From: Methylobacterium iners
GTDB lineage: Bacteria; Pseudomonadota; Alphaproteobacteria; Rhizobiales; Beijerinckiaceae
Assembly: GCF_022179305.1 (NCBI RefSeq)
Contig: NZ_BPQP01000035.1
Span: 1-64,000 of the forward strand
DNA: 64,000 nt
Direction: 5' to 3'
Under the pieces are notes generated by a model, which ran no database searches, had not been told where the DNA came from, and saw only the letters and a list, made by a program, of their open reading frames with translations. The position numbers were made by a program, and so were the translations under genes. Of the stretch, positions 35,616 to 45,067 are shown piece by piece. Each line of letters starts with the position of its first letter. Within the stretch, counting starts at the first letter, position 1.

Positions 35616-35797
35616 GGGCGGGGTCCTGATCGGTTGCGGCTGTCTCAGGGCTAACCGAGGCCGAGGGCCCGCGTAAACCGTCTGCGGCCCGAGTGCCGAG
35701 GGACGCCTCGTGCCTCGCCCCGTTGGGCACGTGGTCCGAGGACAATCTTAACGGACTTGGACACACTGTCCTCACTCTCCTCGTCAGGCCGGTCGTC

Positions 35798-37474
35798 ATG
35801 CTCTCCAACGTCACCGTTCGCATGCGCCTGATCGGCGCCCTCGCGATCCTGTCGGCCCTCGTCTGCGGCCTGGGCGGCTATTCTTACCTGAAGTTCGCGT
35901 CGCTGAGCGCGGCCATCGACGACTTGGGGGGGAACGCTCTCCCCTCGACGCGCACCCTCGGCCAAATCGCGAAGGATTTCGAGGCGCTGCGCAGCCGGCA
36001 GCTCGCCTACCTGATGTCGAGCGAGGAGCGGCGGCCCCAGTCGCTGACGCGCCTGCGCGCGACCGCCTCGGACATCCAGAAGAACCTCGTCGCCTACGAG
36101 CCCTTCGTTCAAGACGGCGAGAGCGCCCTCTGGCAGGCGGTCAAGACGAGCGTCACCGCCTACGCGACGATGGGCGACGAGTTCATCCGGCGGCTGAACG
36201 AGAAGGACAGGAGCGCCGGCGATTACCTGCTCGACGGCATGCTCCCGGCCCTCAATGCGGCACGCACCGCGATCAAGGCGGATCTCGACTTCAACGAGGC
36301 CAGCGGCGGGCGGATCGCCCGCGAGGCCGCCGACCTCGGCCAGGAGGCGCGTCGCTCGATCCTGATCGTCCTCGCCCTCGCCGCGGTGCTGACGATCGCG
36401 ATCGGATGGATGTGCGTGCGGACGATCTCGACCCCCGTCCGCCGGATGGCCGGGGTCATGAACCTGATCTCGGCGGGCGACACCTCGGTCGGGGTCCCTC
36501 ATGCCGGCGAGCGCAACGAGATCGGCGAGATGGCGAGCGCCGTCGAGGTCTTCCGGCAGGGCCTGATCCGCAACACCGTCCTCGAGGCCCAGTCCATCGA
36601 GGCCCGGCAGACGACGGAGATCCAGCGCAAGCGCATGATGAACGAGCTCGCGGATCGGTTCGAAGGCGCCGTCAGCGGCATCGTCGGCCTCGTCTCGTCG
36701 GCGGCGACGCAACTGCACGCGACGGCCCAGCAACTCACGACCGCTGCCGAGCAGACCTCGGTTCGTTCGGTCTCCGCTTCGACCGCCGCGGCCGCGGCCG
36801 GCGCCAACGTCACGACCGTGGCGAGTTCCGCCGAGGAGCTCGGGGCCTCCGTGCGCGAGATCGGGGAGCAGGTGACGCGGGCGGCGACCATGGCGCAGGG
36901 CGCCGTGGCCGAGACGCAGGTGTCCGCCAAGGTCGTGCGTGACCTGAGCCAGGCGGCCAACCACATCGGCGACATCGTCGACATGATCTCCGGCATCGCC
37001 AGCCAGACCAACCTCCTGGCGCTCAACGCCACCATCGAGGCGGCCCGGGCCGGCGTGGCCGGCAAGGGCTTCGCCGTCGTTGCGGCCGAGGTGAAGAGCC
37101 TCGCCGAGCAAACCACGCGGGCCACCGCCGAGATCAGTCAGCAGATCGCCGGCATCCAGGCCTCGACCGCCCAGGCCGTGACCGTCATCCAGGGCATCTC
37201 CGGCACGATCGGGCAGATCAACGACACGGCCGCCGGGATCTCCTCGGCCGTGGATGGACAGGGCGCCGCGACCCAGGAGATCGTGCACGCCGTTCATCAG
37301 GCCGCGATCGGCACGCGCGAGACGACGGCCAACATCAACGGCCTGAGCCAGGCGGCCCAGGAAACGGGACTCGCGGCCTCGCAGGTGCTCGGCGCCGCTT
37401 CGGACCTCTCCGCGCAATCCGACCGCCTCCACCAGGAGGTTCGGACCTTCCTGGCGACGGTCCGGGCGGCCTGA
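35798..37474 (+). CDS. Methyl-accepting chemotaxis protein
   Basis: 558 residues. Transmembrane helix 1 near 11-30, a periplasmic four-helix bundle (about 31-185; family 4HB_MCP-like), helix 2 near 190-210, HAMP near 211-262 and the coiled-coil signalling domain with the hairpin tip [20 protein letters not shown] near 399-418. No C-terminal CheR pentapeptide is present. ATG 35798 begins directly before helix 1; the upstream ORF extension lacks features. Ligand unknown. It may control motility toward substrates, or feed another Che pathway. Confidence 0.94.
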   Translation: MLSNVTVRMRLIGALAILSALVCGLGGYSYLKFASLSAAIDDLGGNALPSTRTLGQIAKDFEALRSRQLAYLMSSEERRPQSLTRLRATASDIQKNLVAYEPFVQDGESALWQAVKTSVTAYATMGDEFIRRLNEKDRSAGDYLLDGMLPALNAARTAIKADLDFNEASGGRIAREAADLGQEARRSILIVLALAAVLTIAIGWMCVRTISTPVRRMAGVMNLISAGDTSVGVPHAGERNEIGEMASAVEVFRQGLIRNTVLEAQSIEARQTTEIQRKRMMNELADRFEGAVSGIVGLVSSAATQLHATAQQLTTAAEQTSVRSVSASTAAAAAGANVTTVASSAEELGASVREIGEQVTRAATMAQGAVAETQVSAKVVRDLSQAANHIGDIVDMISGIASQTNLLALNATIEAARAGVAGKGFAVVAAEVKSLAEQTTRATAEISQQIAGIQASTAQAVTVIQGISGTIGQINDTAAGISSAVDGQGAATQEIVHAVHQAAIGTRETTANINGLSQAAQETGLAASQVLGAASDLSAQSDRLHQEVRTFLATVRAA

Positions 37475-37641
37475 GGGCGCCGCGGCGTCCGGGCGGCTTC
37501 GCTTCGGGTGGAGGCCGCGGCGGGCCGGGATCGAGGCCGAGACCGCCGGGTCGGTCCTCCGGAGGTGCCTGTGCCCTCCCGCCCAGCCTCCTTCAGCCGT
37601 CCACCCACGACTCCAAGAGCGTGCCGAGCCCCGGCCCGTGG

Positions 37642-37667
37642 GGAACAGGCCCGAGTTTGGAACCGTT
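37642..37667 (+). promoter_or_regulatory. Possible EcfG-type stress promoter
   Basis: GGAAC (37642-37646), a 17-bp spacer and CGTT (37664-37667) match the consensus of the general-stress sigma factor EcfG of alphaproteobacteria. It lies about 80 bp before the aldehyde dehydrogenase operon. It is based on short motifs alone; GC-rich DNA gives chance matches. Confidence 0.4.
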
Positions 37668-37747
37668 ATGAATCCGATCTGCCCCCACGCGGCCGACCGT
37701 TGCTGCGCCCTCGCGCCCGGACGGCCCTCAAGCGCAGTAGGATTTTC

Positions 37748-38278
37748 ATGCTCATCGAAAGCGGTTCGCCGGTCGCGGCGGACACCCGGATCGGCATCAG
37801 CCTGACGATCAACGGAGAGGCTCGGCAACTCCAGGTCGCGCCCTGGACCACCCTCCTCGACCTGTTGCGCGAGGAACTCGACCTCACGGGCTCCAAGAAG
37901 GGCTGCGACCACGGGCAGTGCGGCGCCTGCACCGTTCTGGTCGACGGCGTGCGGATCAATTCCTGTCTGGCCCTCGCCGTGATGAAGGACGGCGCCGCGA
38001 TCACGACCGTGGAGGGTCTTGCGGGCCTTGCCAATCGCGGGGCCGGATCGGACGGACTGCACCCCATCCAGGAGGCCTTCATCGAGCACGACGCCTTCCA
38101 ATGCGGCTACTGCACGCCCGGTCAGCTCTGCTCCTCCATCGGCATGATGAACGAGGGCCATGCGCACACCCGCGACGAGATCCGCGAGGCGATGAGCGGC
38201 AACATCTGTCGCTGCGGCGCCTACACCAACATCGTCGACGCGATCGAGGACGTGATGCAGGGCGAGGCCGCGCGATGA
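37748..38278 (+). CDS. Aldehyde dehydrogenase iron-sulfur subunit (PaoA/YagT-like)
   Basis: 176 residues. Two [2Fe-2S] sites are clear: the plant-type CDHGQCGACTVLVDG near 52-66 and the helical-domain C-G-Y-C..C-R-C-G set (QCGYCTPGQL, NICRCGAY). This is the small subunit of a three-gene molybdenum hydroxylase. Unlike E. coli PaoA there is no twin-arginine signal, so the complex should be cytoplasmic. Its stop overlaps the next start as ATGA. Confidence 0.94.
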   Translation: MLIESGSPVAADTRIGISLTINGEARQLQVAPWTTLLDLLREELDLTGSKKGCDHGQCGACTVLVDGVRINSCLALAVMKDGAAITTVEGLAGLANRGAGSDGLHPIQEAFIEHDAFQCGYCTPGQLCSSIGMMNEGHAHTRDEIREAMSGNICRCGAYTNIVDAIEDVMQGEAAR

Positions 38279-39288
38279 ACCGCTTCGAATACGTCCGCGC
38301 CGGAACGGTGGCCGAGGCGGTCCAGGCCTTCGCGTCGGGCGCCGAATCCCGCTTCATCGCGGGCGGCACGAACCTCGTCGATCTGATGAAGTACAACGTC
38401 GAGCGCCCGGACCGGCTCGTGGACATCACGCGCCTGCCGCTCGACTCCATCGAGGAGCACGAGGGCGGGTTGCGCATCGGCGCGCTCGTCACCAACGCCA
38501 CGGCCGCCTACGACGAGCGTGTCCAGGCCCGCTACCCGGTCCTGTCAAGCGCGATTCTGGCCGGCGCGACGGGCCAGCTCCGGAACGCCGCCACGATGGG
38601 CGGCAACCTCAACCAGCGCACGCGCTGTTACTACTTCTACGACGAGGCCACGCCCTGCAATAAGCGCCAGCCCGGCTCGGGCTGCGCGGCGATCGGCGGC
38701 GTCAACCGGATCCACGCGATCCTCGGCGCCAGCGAGCACTGCATCGCCACGCATCCCTCCGACATGTGCGTGGCGCTGGCCGCCTTGCAGGCGACCATCC
38801 GCTTGGCCGGCCCCGAGGGTGAACGGCAGCTCGCGATCGCGGATTACCACCGCCTGCCCGGCGACGCGCCGCAGCAGGACACCAACCTGAAGCCCGGCGA
38901 GATCGTCCTCTCCGTCGACCTCCCGGCGGAGGACTTCTCGCGCCATTACACCTACCTCAAGCTGCGCGATCGGCTCTCCTACGCCTTCGCCCTGGTCTCC
39001 GTGGCTGCCATCCTCGAGCTCGACGCCGACGTGATCCGGACCGCCCGCTTCGCGCTCGGCGGGGTCGCCCACAAGCCGTGGCGGGACGCGGAGGCCGAGG
39101 CCCTGCTGCAGGGGCGCGCGCCGACGCGCGAAGTGTTCGAGGAAGCCGCCGACCATGTCGTCCGGCACGCCCAGCCCCAATCGCAGAACGCCTTCAAGAT
39201 CGAGCTCGCACGGCGCGCGATAGTGCGCGGCCTGACCCAGGCCGCTGCCGGCACGCCGCAACCCCTGTCCGACAAGCGCATCGCCTGA
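38275..39288 (+). CDS. Aldehyde dehydrogenase FAD-binding subunit (PaoB-like)
   Basis: 337 residues. FAD-binding segments FIAGGTNLVDLMKYNVERPD (about 22-41) and GQLRNAATMGGNLNQ (about 99-113). It carries an insertion with cysteines CYYFYDEATPCNKRQPGSGC, the position where PaoB has an additional [4Fe-4S] cluster. ATGA overlap with the iron-sulfur subunit gives coupled translation. It relays electrons from molybdenum via clusters to FAD. Confidence 0.94.
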   Translation: MNRFEYVRAGTVAEAVQAFASGAESRFIAGGTNLVDLMKYNVERPDRLVDITRLPLDSIEEHEGGLRIGALVTNATAAYDERVQARYPVLSSAILAGATGQLRNAATMGGNLNQRTRCYYFYDEATPCNKRQPGSGCAAIGGVNRIHAILGASEHCIATHPSDMCVALAALQATIRLAGPEGERQLAIADYHRLPGDAPQQDTNLKPGEIVLSVDLPAEDFSRHYTYLKLRDRLSYAFALVSVAAILELDADVIRTARFALGGVAHKPWRDAEAEALLQGRAPTREVFEEAADHVVRHAQPQSQNAFKIELARRAIVRGLTQAAAGTPQPLSDKRIA

Positions 39289-39298
39289 GGCACGAACC

Positions 39299-41551
39299 AT
39301 GGCCCACAGCATCAGCATCGACGGCGTCGACCGCCATGTCGGCGCCGCCCGCAGCCGCGTAGATGGCCCGGCCAAGGTCACGGGGCTGGCGAAATACGCG
39401 GGCGAGTTCGACGCGCCGGACCTGTCGCACGGCTACGTCGTGTCGAGCGCCATCGCCAAGGGGCGGATCACGGCCATCGACGCCAGCGCGGCCGAGGCTG
39501 TCCCCGGCGTCGTCAAGGTCTTCACCCACGAGAACCGGCCGCGCACGGCCTGGCTCGACTACAACTACCAGGATCAGGTCGCGCCCCCTGGCTCGCCGTT
39601 CCGGCCGCTCTACGACGACAAGGTTCACTACAGCGGTCAGCCGGTGGCGCTCGTCGTGGCCGAGGATTTCGACAGGGCGCGCTACGCCGCCTCGCTCCTG
39701 CGCATCGGCTACGAGGCGGAGGCTCCTGAAACCGACCTGACCCGGCAGCAGGACCTCGCCTACGTGCCGCCGAAGAAGCGCTCGGGGATCAAGCCGCCCC
39801 CGGGTGCCCGAGGCGATGCGGACGGCGCCTTCGACGCCGCGCCGGTGCGGCTGCGCGAGGATTACCGGCAGGCGCCGGAGCATCACAATCCCATGGAGCC
39901 GCACGCCTCCACCGTGGTGTGGGAAGGCGACGGCCGGTTCACCGTCTACGACAAGATCCAGGGCGTCTCGAACAGCCAGAGCTACCTCATGGCCGTGTTC
40001 GGGCTGAAGAAGGACGACGTGCGCGTCATCAGCCCCTATCTCGGAGGCGGCTTCGGGTCGGGGCTCCGCCCGCAATACCAGCTCTTCCTGGCGATGATGG
40101 CAGCCCAGGTCCTCGAACGGTCGGTCCGCGTGGTGCTGACGCGGGACCAGATGTTCAGCTTCACCTACCGGCCCGACGTGCTCCAGACGGTGGCGGTCGC
40201 GGCGGCGGAAGACGGCCGCCTGCAATCGGTGCGGCACGACGCGATCTCGGGCACCTCGCGGTTCGAGGATTACCAGGAGGTCGTCGTCAACTGGTCCGGC
40301 ATCCTGTACGAATGCGAGAACGTCTCCCTGAACTACAAGCTCGCGCAGATCGACACCTTCACGCCGGGTGACATGCGCGCGCCGGGTGCCGTGACCGGCG
40401 TCTTCGCCCTCGAGATGGCGATGGATGAACTCGCCTACGCGACGGGCCAGGATCCGATCGCCCTGCGGCTGCGCAACTACACCGAGACCGACCATACCGA
40501 GGACAAGCCGATCAGCTCGAAGGAGCTTCGGGCCTGCTACGCGCAAGGCGCCGAGCGGTTCGGATGGCAGGCCCGCAACCCTGAGTCGCGCTCCATGCGC
40601 GACGGCAAGGAACTCGTCGGCTGGGGCATGGCGACGGGCGTCTGGGAGGCGCTGATGCAGAAGTCGAGCGCGCAGGCCGTGCTCACCGCCGACGGCCGTC
40701 TCGAGATCGGGAATTCGACCGCGGATCTCGGCACCGGCACCTACACGATCCTGACCCAGATCGGCGCCGACACGCTGGGGCTTGCGATGGAGGACGTGAC
40801 GGTGAAGCTCGGCGATACGAGCCTCGCCGAGGCGCCGCTCGCCGGCGGTTCCTGGACCGCCGCCTCGTCGGGGACGGCGGCGATGCGGGCCTGCCGCGAG
40901 ATCGCGGCTCAGGTGTTCACCCTGGCCCGCGGCATGGAGAACTCGCCCCTCGCCAACGTCGATTTCGAGCGCGTCGCCTTCCGCGGCGGCCGCATCGAGG
41001 TCACGGACGATCCCTCGCGCAGCGTGACACTGATCGACGCGATGAGGGCCGGGGGCCTGGACCGGATCGAGGCGATGGGGTCGGCCGAGTCCGATCCGGG
41101 TCAGATGAAGAAGTTCTCGCACTACACCCATTCCGCGATCTTCGCGGAGGTGAAGGTCGACGAGGAGCTCGGGCAGGTGCGGGTCACCCGCATCGTCTCG
41201 GCGATCGCCGCGGGCAAGATCCTCAACCCGAAGACGGCGCGCAGCCAAATCCTCGGTGGCGTGGTGATGGGCATCGGCTCGGCCCTGCACGAGGAATCGA
41301 TGCTCGACCACCGGCTCGGCCGGTTCATGAACCACAATCTCGGCGAGTACCACGTGCCCGTGAACGCGGACATCTACGACATCGACGTGATCTTCGTCGA
41401 TGAGGAGGATCAGGCGAACCCGATGGGCGTGAAGGGCCTGGGCGAGATCGGCATCGTCGGCACGGCGGCCGCGATCGCCAACGCGGTGTATCACGCCACC
41501 GGCAAGCGCATCCGGCATCTGCCGATCACGATCGACAAGGTGCTTGAATAG
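39299..41551 (+). CDS. Aldehyde dehydrogenase molybdenum-binding subunit (PaoC-like)
   Basis: 750 residues, the molybdenum-cofactor subunit of a xanthine-oxidase-family enzyme. Visible landmarks: LGGGFGSGLRPQYQ (about 241-254), a molybdopterin contact GGSWTAASSGTAAM, and the catalytic base in KGLGEIGIVG near residue 715. It oxidises aldehydes with water as the oxygen source; PaoABC acts on many aromatic aldehydes. It closes a three-gene operon. The XdhC-like maturation factor PaoD is not next to it. In a methylotroph, aldehyde detoxification is a plausible role. Confidence 0.94.
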   Translation: MAHSISIDGVDRHVGAARSRVDGPAKVTGLAKYAGEFDAPDLSHGYVVSSAIAKGRITAIDASAAEAVPGVVKVFTHENRPRTAWLDYNYQDQVAPPGSPFRPLYDDKVHYSGQPVALVVAEDFDRARYAASLLRIGYEAEAPETDLTRQQDLAYVPPKKRSGIKPPPGARGDADGAFDAAPVRLREDYRQAPEHHNPMEPHASTVVWEGDGRFTVYDKIQGVSNSQSYLMAVFGLKKDDVRVISPYLGGGFGSGLRPQYQLFLAMMAAQVLERSVRVVLTRDQMFSFTYRPDVLQTVAVAAAEDGRLQSVRHDAISGTSRFEDYQEVVVNWSGILYECENVSLNYKLAQIDTFTPGDMRAPGAVTGVFALEMAMDELAYATGQDPIALRLRNYTETDHTEDKPISSKELRACYAQGAERFGWQARNPESRSMRDGKELVGWGMATGVWEALMQKSSAQAVLTADGRLEIGNSTADLGTGTYTILTQIGADTLGLAMEDVTVKLGDTSLAEAPLAGGSWTAASSGTAAMRACREIAAQVFTLARGMENSPLANVDFERVAFRGGRIEVTDDPSRSVTLIDAMRAGGLDRIEAMGSAESDPGQMKKFSHYTHSAIFAEVKVDEELGQVRVTRIVSAIAAGKILNPKTARSQILGGVVMGIGSALHEESMLDHRLGRFMNHNLGEYHVPVNADIYDIDVIFVDEEDQANPMGVKGLGEIGIVGTAAAIANAVYHATGKRIRHLPITIDKVLE

Positions 41552-41638
41552 GCGTCGGGAGGGGCGACGGCCTGATCGCTCTACGGCGTCCGTCACCTAC
41601 CAGCTGACGTCAGCCTGCCCGGTTGACGGGTTGCGGCC

Positions 41639-41995
41639 ATGAAGCGATCCTCGTCGCGAGAGGATCGCGTCATGCAGGAAACTGGATCTCATGCCCAGAC
41701 CCCGGCGACGCGTGAGATCGCGACTCGCAGGGTTCGAGAGGCAGTCGCAGCGCTGGCCGATCTTGGCGTGTCGGCACTCGTCACGGGATCGCTGGCGCGG
41801 GGCGAGTACGAGGCGGGCTCCGATATCGATCTTCTGGTCACGTCGTGCCCGCCGCACCTGAAGTACGCGATCGAGGGGATCGTGGAGGATCACCTGCACG
41901 GCCATCGCTTCGACGTGGTCTATCAGGACGAGATTCCACCATGGAAGCTCCGGCACTTCAGGGAAAGGGCCGTCGATGCAAGAGATCTCGCTTGA
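41639..41995 (+). CDS. MntA-like nucleotidyltransferase (antitoxin of HepT-like module)
   Basis: 118 residues. The minimal nucleotidyltransferase motif G-S-x(10)-D-x-D reads GSLARGEYEAGSDIDLLV near 50-67, and a further Asp lies in HRFDVVYQDE. In type VII toxin-antitoxin systems MntA-type proteins inactivate the HepT toxin by transferring AMP to a Tyr. Its end overlaps the next gene by 20 bp. ATG at 41672 is an alternative start, giving 107 residues. Confidence 0.8.
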   Translation: MKRSSSREDRVMQETGSHAQTPATREIATRRVREAVAALADLGVSALVTGSLARGEYEAGSDIDLLVTSCPPHLKYAIEGIVEDHLHGHRFDVVYQDEIPPWKLRHFRERAVDARDLA

Positions 41996-42470
41996 TAGCG
42001 AGAACGAGCTCTCCGACATCGCGGCGGAGGTCGACCATCTTAGGCGTTCGCTGGCGCGCGTGCAGGGTTCCCTGCCCGCGCGAGGCACGCACGAGGGTTG
42101 GGAGGCCGTTCATATCTGTGCTTCGGCGACCGAGAAGATCTACACGGGCGTGGAGCGGGTCATGTCCATGATCGCGACCGGCGTGGACGGCGGCGCGGTC
42201 GGGCGTTCGGACGGGTGGCATGTCGCCCTGCTGAAACGTATGAGCCACGCCGTTCTAGGCGTGCGGCCCGCGGTGCTGTCGCCTGACTGCTATGCGCGCC
42301 TCGATCGCCTTCGAGCGTTCAGGCATCGCGAGCGAAACACCTATGGGTTGGATCTCGACTTTGACGTGGTCATCGCCCGCAGCGCCGAAGCGATCGAGGC
42401 TTTCACCCTCTTTCGCAGGGAAGTCGGAAGCTTCCTCGACGCGATCGATCCGGCGGATCCACGCGCCTGA
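41976..42470 (+). CDS. HepT-like HEPN ribonuclease toxin
   Basis: 164 residues, all-helical. Near residues 110-120 the segment LRAFRHRERNTYG carries the HEPN R-x(4-6)-H ribonuclease motif followed by the Tyr that MntA partners AMPylate. Overlaps the nucleotidyltransferase by 20 bp and is cotranscribed, the order expected for a MntA/HepT pair. It cuts RNA when unneutralised in known members. The pair lies between a metabolic operon and crcB with no mobile-element sign. Confidence 0.78.
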   Translation: MQEISLDSENELSDIAAEVDHLRRSLARVQGSLPARGTHEGWEAVHICASATEKIYTGVERVMSMIATGVDGGAVGRSDGWHVALLKRMSHAVLGVRPAVLSPDCYARLDRLRAFRHRERNTYGLDLDFDVVIARSAEAIEAFTLFRREVGSFLDAIDPADPRA

Positions 42471-42497
42471 GACGCGCCGCTGCCGCGTCGAGCCGAC

Positions 42498-42866
42498 ATG
42501 AACCTCGTCCTCGTATTCATCGGCGCGGGTATCGGCGGCGTCATGCGCCATGCCGTCAACCTTGTAGCGGCGCGGATCGACTCGGACTTCCCTTACGGTA
42601 CGCTGGCGATCAACGTCGTCGGATCGATCCTGATGGGCATGCTGGTCGGCTGGTTCGGCCTGCGCGGCGAGAGCCCACAGGCGCGCCTGTTTCTGGCCAC
42701 CGGTGTGCTCGGAGGCTTCACCACCTTCTCGACCTTCTCGCTCGAGGCCGTCAGCCTCATCGAGCGGGGCCAAGCCGCCGCCGCCGCCGCTTACATCGTG
42801 GCCTCGGTGGTGATCGCCCTCGGAGGGCTATTCGTCGGGCTCTGGGTCGCGCGGGCCATCCTGTGA
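42498..42866 (+). CDS. crcB: Fluoride ion channel CrcB (Fluc)
   Basis: 122 residues with four transmembrane segments, the conserved GAGIGGVMRHAVN start, N-V-V-G-S near 37 and GVLGGFTTFSTFSLE near 71-85. Fluc channels export fluoride as antiparallel dimers. No fluoride riboswitch is seen in the 27 bp before it, which suggests it is expressed from the upstream transcript. Confidence 0.95.
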   Translation: MNLVLVFIGAGIGGVMRHAVNLVAARIDSDFPYGTLAINVVGSILMGMLVGWFGLRGESPQARLFLATGVLGGFTTFSTFSLEAVSLIERGQAAAAAAYIVASVVIALGGLFVGLWVARAIL

Positions 42867-42875
42867 CGGAGCCGG

Positions 42876-43679
42876 TCAGGCGGCACTGAGGCCCGGCATG
42901 ATCAGGCAGTCACGGGCGACGAGATCGGCGAGCGCCTGCGGCGGCATCGCCTTGCCGTAGAGATAGCCCTGCCCCTCGCGGCAACCCATGGCGCGCAGGA
43001 TGCTTTCCTGCTCCGGCGTCTCGATGCCCTCCGCGATGACGTCGAGGCCGAAGCTCTGCGCCATGCCGAGGATGGCGCGGATGATATCGGCATCGTGGCG
43101 GTCCGTGAGAACGTCGCGCACGAAGCTGCGGTCGATCTTGAGGCGGGTCAGCGGAAAGCGCTTCAGGGAGCTCAGGGAGGCGTAGCCGGTCCCGAAATCA
43201 TCGAACGCGATGGCCACCCCCTCCCCGTGAAGGAGGCGGATCGGGTCGAGCGCCGCGTCCTCGCTATGCAGCGCGATCCGCTCCGTGAGTTCGATTTCGA
43301 GTGCATCGGCCGGCAACCCGTGCCGGCCGATGGCGTCCATCACCTCGCCCGCGAGGCCGCCGCCTTGCAGATGTGCACCGAAGAGGTTGACCGCCACCCG
43401 GATCGTCGGCAGCCCGGCATCGCGCCAAGCCGCGACCTGACGGCAGGCCTCGTCGACGATCCAACGTCCGATCGTCGGGGCGATCGGGTGGGCCTCGAGC
43501 GCGGGGAGGAACGCGCCGGGCAGCAGGAGCCCGCGCAGCGGATGCTGCCAGCGCAGAAGCGCCTCGACCCCGATGACGCGCCCGGTCTGCAGCGCGACCT
43601 GGGGCTGATAGTGCAGGACGAACTCGCCGGCCTCGAGCGCGCGTGTCAGCTCGTCGTGCAGCGTGCGTCGGGCGATCAC
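42876..43679 (-). CDS. EAL domain protein (c-di-GMP phosphodiesterase half)
   Basis: 267 residues with GTG start. The EAL signature reads VIGVEALLRWQHP, and catalytic positions are present in NLFGAHLQ, ELTERIAL, FDDFGTGYASL and the C-terminal EGIETPEQ, so it should hydrolyse c-di-GMP. It begins in the GTGA overlap of the upstream GGDEF gene. The N-terminal part (IARRTLHDELTRALEAGEFVLHYQPQV) is the normal linker of a fused GGDEF-EAL protein, and the same frame remains open upstream as DRSAV, indicating that the two were once one gene. Confidence 0.85.
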   Translation of the reverse strand: MIARRTLHDELTRALEAGEFVLHYQPQVALQTGRVIGVEALLRWQHPLRGLLLPGAFLPALEAHPIAPTIGRWIVDEACRQVAAWRDAGLPTIRVAVNLFGAHLQGGGLAGEVMDAIGRHGLPADALEIELTERIALHSEDAALDPIRLLHGEGVAIAFDDFGTGYASLSSLKRFPLTRLKIDRSFVRDVLTDRHDADIIRAILGMAQSFGLDVIAEGIETPEQESILRAMGCREGQGYLYGKAMPPQALADLVARDCLIMPGLSAA

Positions 43680-45067
43680 GGCACTGCGATCGACGGCGTG
43701 AAGAGGCGGAAGCAGCGACGTCCGTCGCGCTTCGATTGATAGAGCGCGAGGTCGGCATCCGCCACGAGCTCGTCCGGCGCGACGCGGTCGGTGCCGGCTG
43801 CGGCGAGCGCACCGCCGATGCTGAGGCCGACGTGAAACGTATGGCCGCTGACCTGAAGGGGTTCGCGGAAGGCCTCGAGCACGGAGGCGGCGAAGGCGCC
43901 GGCCCTCAGCGGGTCGGCCGTCCGCGGCAGGAGCACGGCAAACTCGTCCCCACCCAGCCGGGCAACCATGCCATCGGCCTCGGCGCAGGCGCAGAGACGG
44001 ATGGCGACCGCCTGCAGCAGCGCGTCCCCGGTGCCGTGGCCCAGGCTGTCGTTGACCTCCTTGAACCCGTCGAGGTCGAGCAGCATCACGGTCGTCGGGA
44101 TGTCGCTCGCCAGCGCCGTGGCAAGCCGCTCGTTGAACAGGACACGATTGGCGAGGCCGGTCAGCGCGTCATGATGCGCCAACTGCACGAGGCGTGCATC
44201 CCGCTCCCGCCAAGCGCTGATGTCGCGCATGACCGCGCCGATACCGGTCCGAGCGCCGTCCCGCCAGATGGAGAGGGAGAATTCGATCGGGAACGTGGTC
44301 CCGTCCCTGCGCAGGGCCGTCACCTCGATGCTGCGGTTGGCGAGCTTCGAGGGTCCGCCGGCAGCGATGCGCGCAAGCCCCGCCTTGTGCGCCTCCCGGA
44401 ACGGCTCCGGGATGATGCAATCCATGCTCCGGCCCAGCATCTCGCCGGAGGCATAGCCGTAGAGCATCTCGCAGGCCGGGTTCACGAAGACGACGATCCC
44501 GTCGTGATCGATCGCCATGAAGGCGTATTCCGCAGCCCTGGTGAAGCCCGCGGCGAGCGCTCCGGCGCGGGCCGCGCCGTGCATGGCCAAGCGGTCGCTT
44601 GCCACGCCGCTCAGCTCGGCCAGTTGGGCCGCCTGCTCCTCGGAGAAGGCGCGCGGCTCGCGATCTATGACGCAGAACGCGCCGAGGGGATGGCCGTCGG
44701 CGGAGACGAGCGGCACGCCCGCCAGAAACCGGATGCCGGGGGCGCCGGTGACCAGCGGATGCCCCGCGAAGCGATGATCCCGCCACGCATCCCCCACGAC
44801 GAGCGGTGCGTCACTTCGAACTACGGCATCGCAGAAGGAACCGATGCGGGGCACCGTGACGGCGTCGAGATTGAGCGCTGCGTGCAGCCACACGCTTTCG
44901 GCATTCGCGAGGACGATCGCGGCCATCGGGGTACCGAAGGTGGCGGCTGCGAGGCGCAGGATCCGGTCGAGGCCGGGATCCGGCTCGCCCATGATCCGCC
45001 GCACCGCAACTGAGCGCTGCTCCTCGGCGTCGCCGGCGGACCCAAGATCAACGTGCGATGAGAGCAT
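43676..45067 (-). CDS. GAF-PAS-GGDEF protein (diguanylate cyclase half)
   Basis: 463 residues. N-terminal GAF-like domain (about 30-170), PAS domain (about 180-295) and GGDEF domain (about 310-455) with the active site RLGGDEFAVLL. The product should make c-di-GMP. It stops with TPSIAVP just where a one-base shift would enter the EAL frame (VDRSAVIARRTL). The upstream region is locally AT-rich (CTAACGTATTTTAC near 45118). Confidence 0.88.
   Translation of the reverse strand: MLSSHVDLGSAGDAEEQRSVAVRRIMGEPDPGLDRILRLAAATFGTPMAAIVLANAESVWLHAALNLDAVTVPRIGSFCDAVVRSDAPLVVGDAWRDHRFAGHPLVTGAPGIRFLAGVPLVSADGHPLGAFCVIDREPRAFSEEQAAQLAELSGVASDRLAMHGAARAGALAAGFTRAAEYAFMAIDHDGIVVFVNPACEMLYGYASGEMLGRSMDCIIPEPFREAHKAGLARIAAGGPSKLANRSIEVTALRRDGTTFPIEFSLSIWRDGARTGIGAVMRDISAWRERDARLVQLAHHDALTGLANRVLFNERLATALASDIPTTVMLLDLDGFKEVNDSLGHGTGDALLQAVAIRLCACAEADGMVARLGGDEFAVLLPRTADPLRAGAFAASVLEAFREPLQVSGHTFHVGLSIGGALAAAGTDRVAPDELVADADLALYQSKRDGRRCFRLFTPSIAVP

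Noticed and set aside
35651-38167. Minus-strand ORF of 838 residues across the chemoreceptor and aldehyde dehydrogenase genes
   Set aside because: Low-complexity His/Arg/Gly/Ala sequence typical of antisense of GC-rich genes; the plus-strand genes have clear domains.
39194-41596. Minus-strand ORF of 800 residues opposite the molybdenum subunit
   Set aside because: Antisense shadow; no motif, while the plus strand encodes a well-conserved PaoC-like protein.
42471-42497. Possible fluoride riboswitch before crcB
   Set aside because: Only 27 bp separate it from the HepT-like stop, too short for the aptamer.
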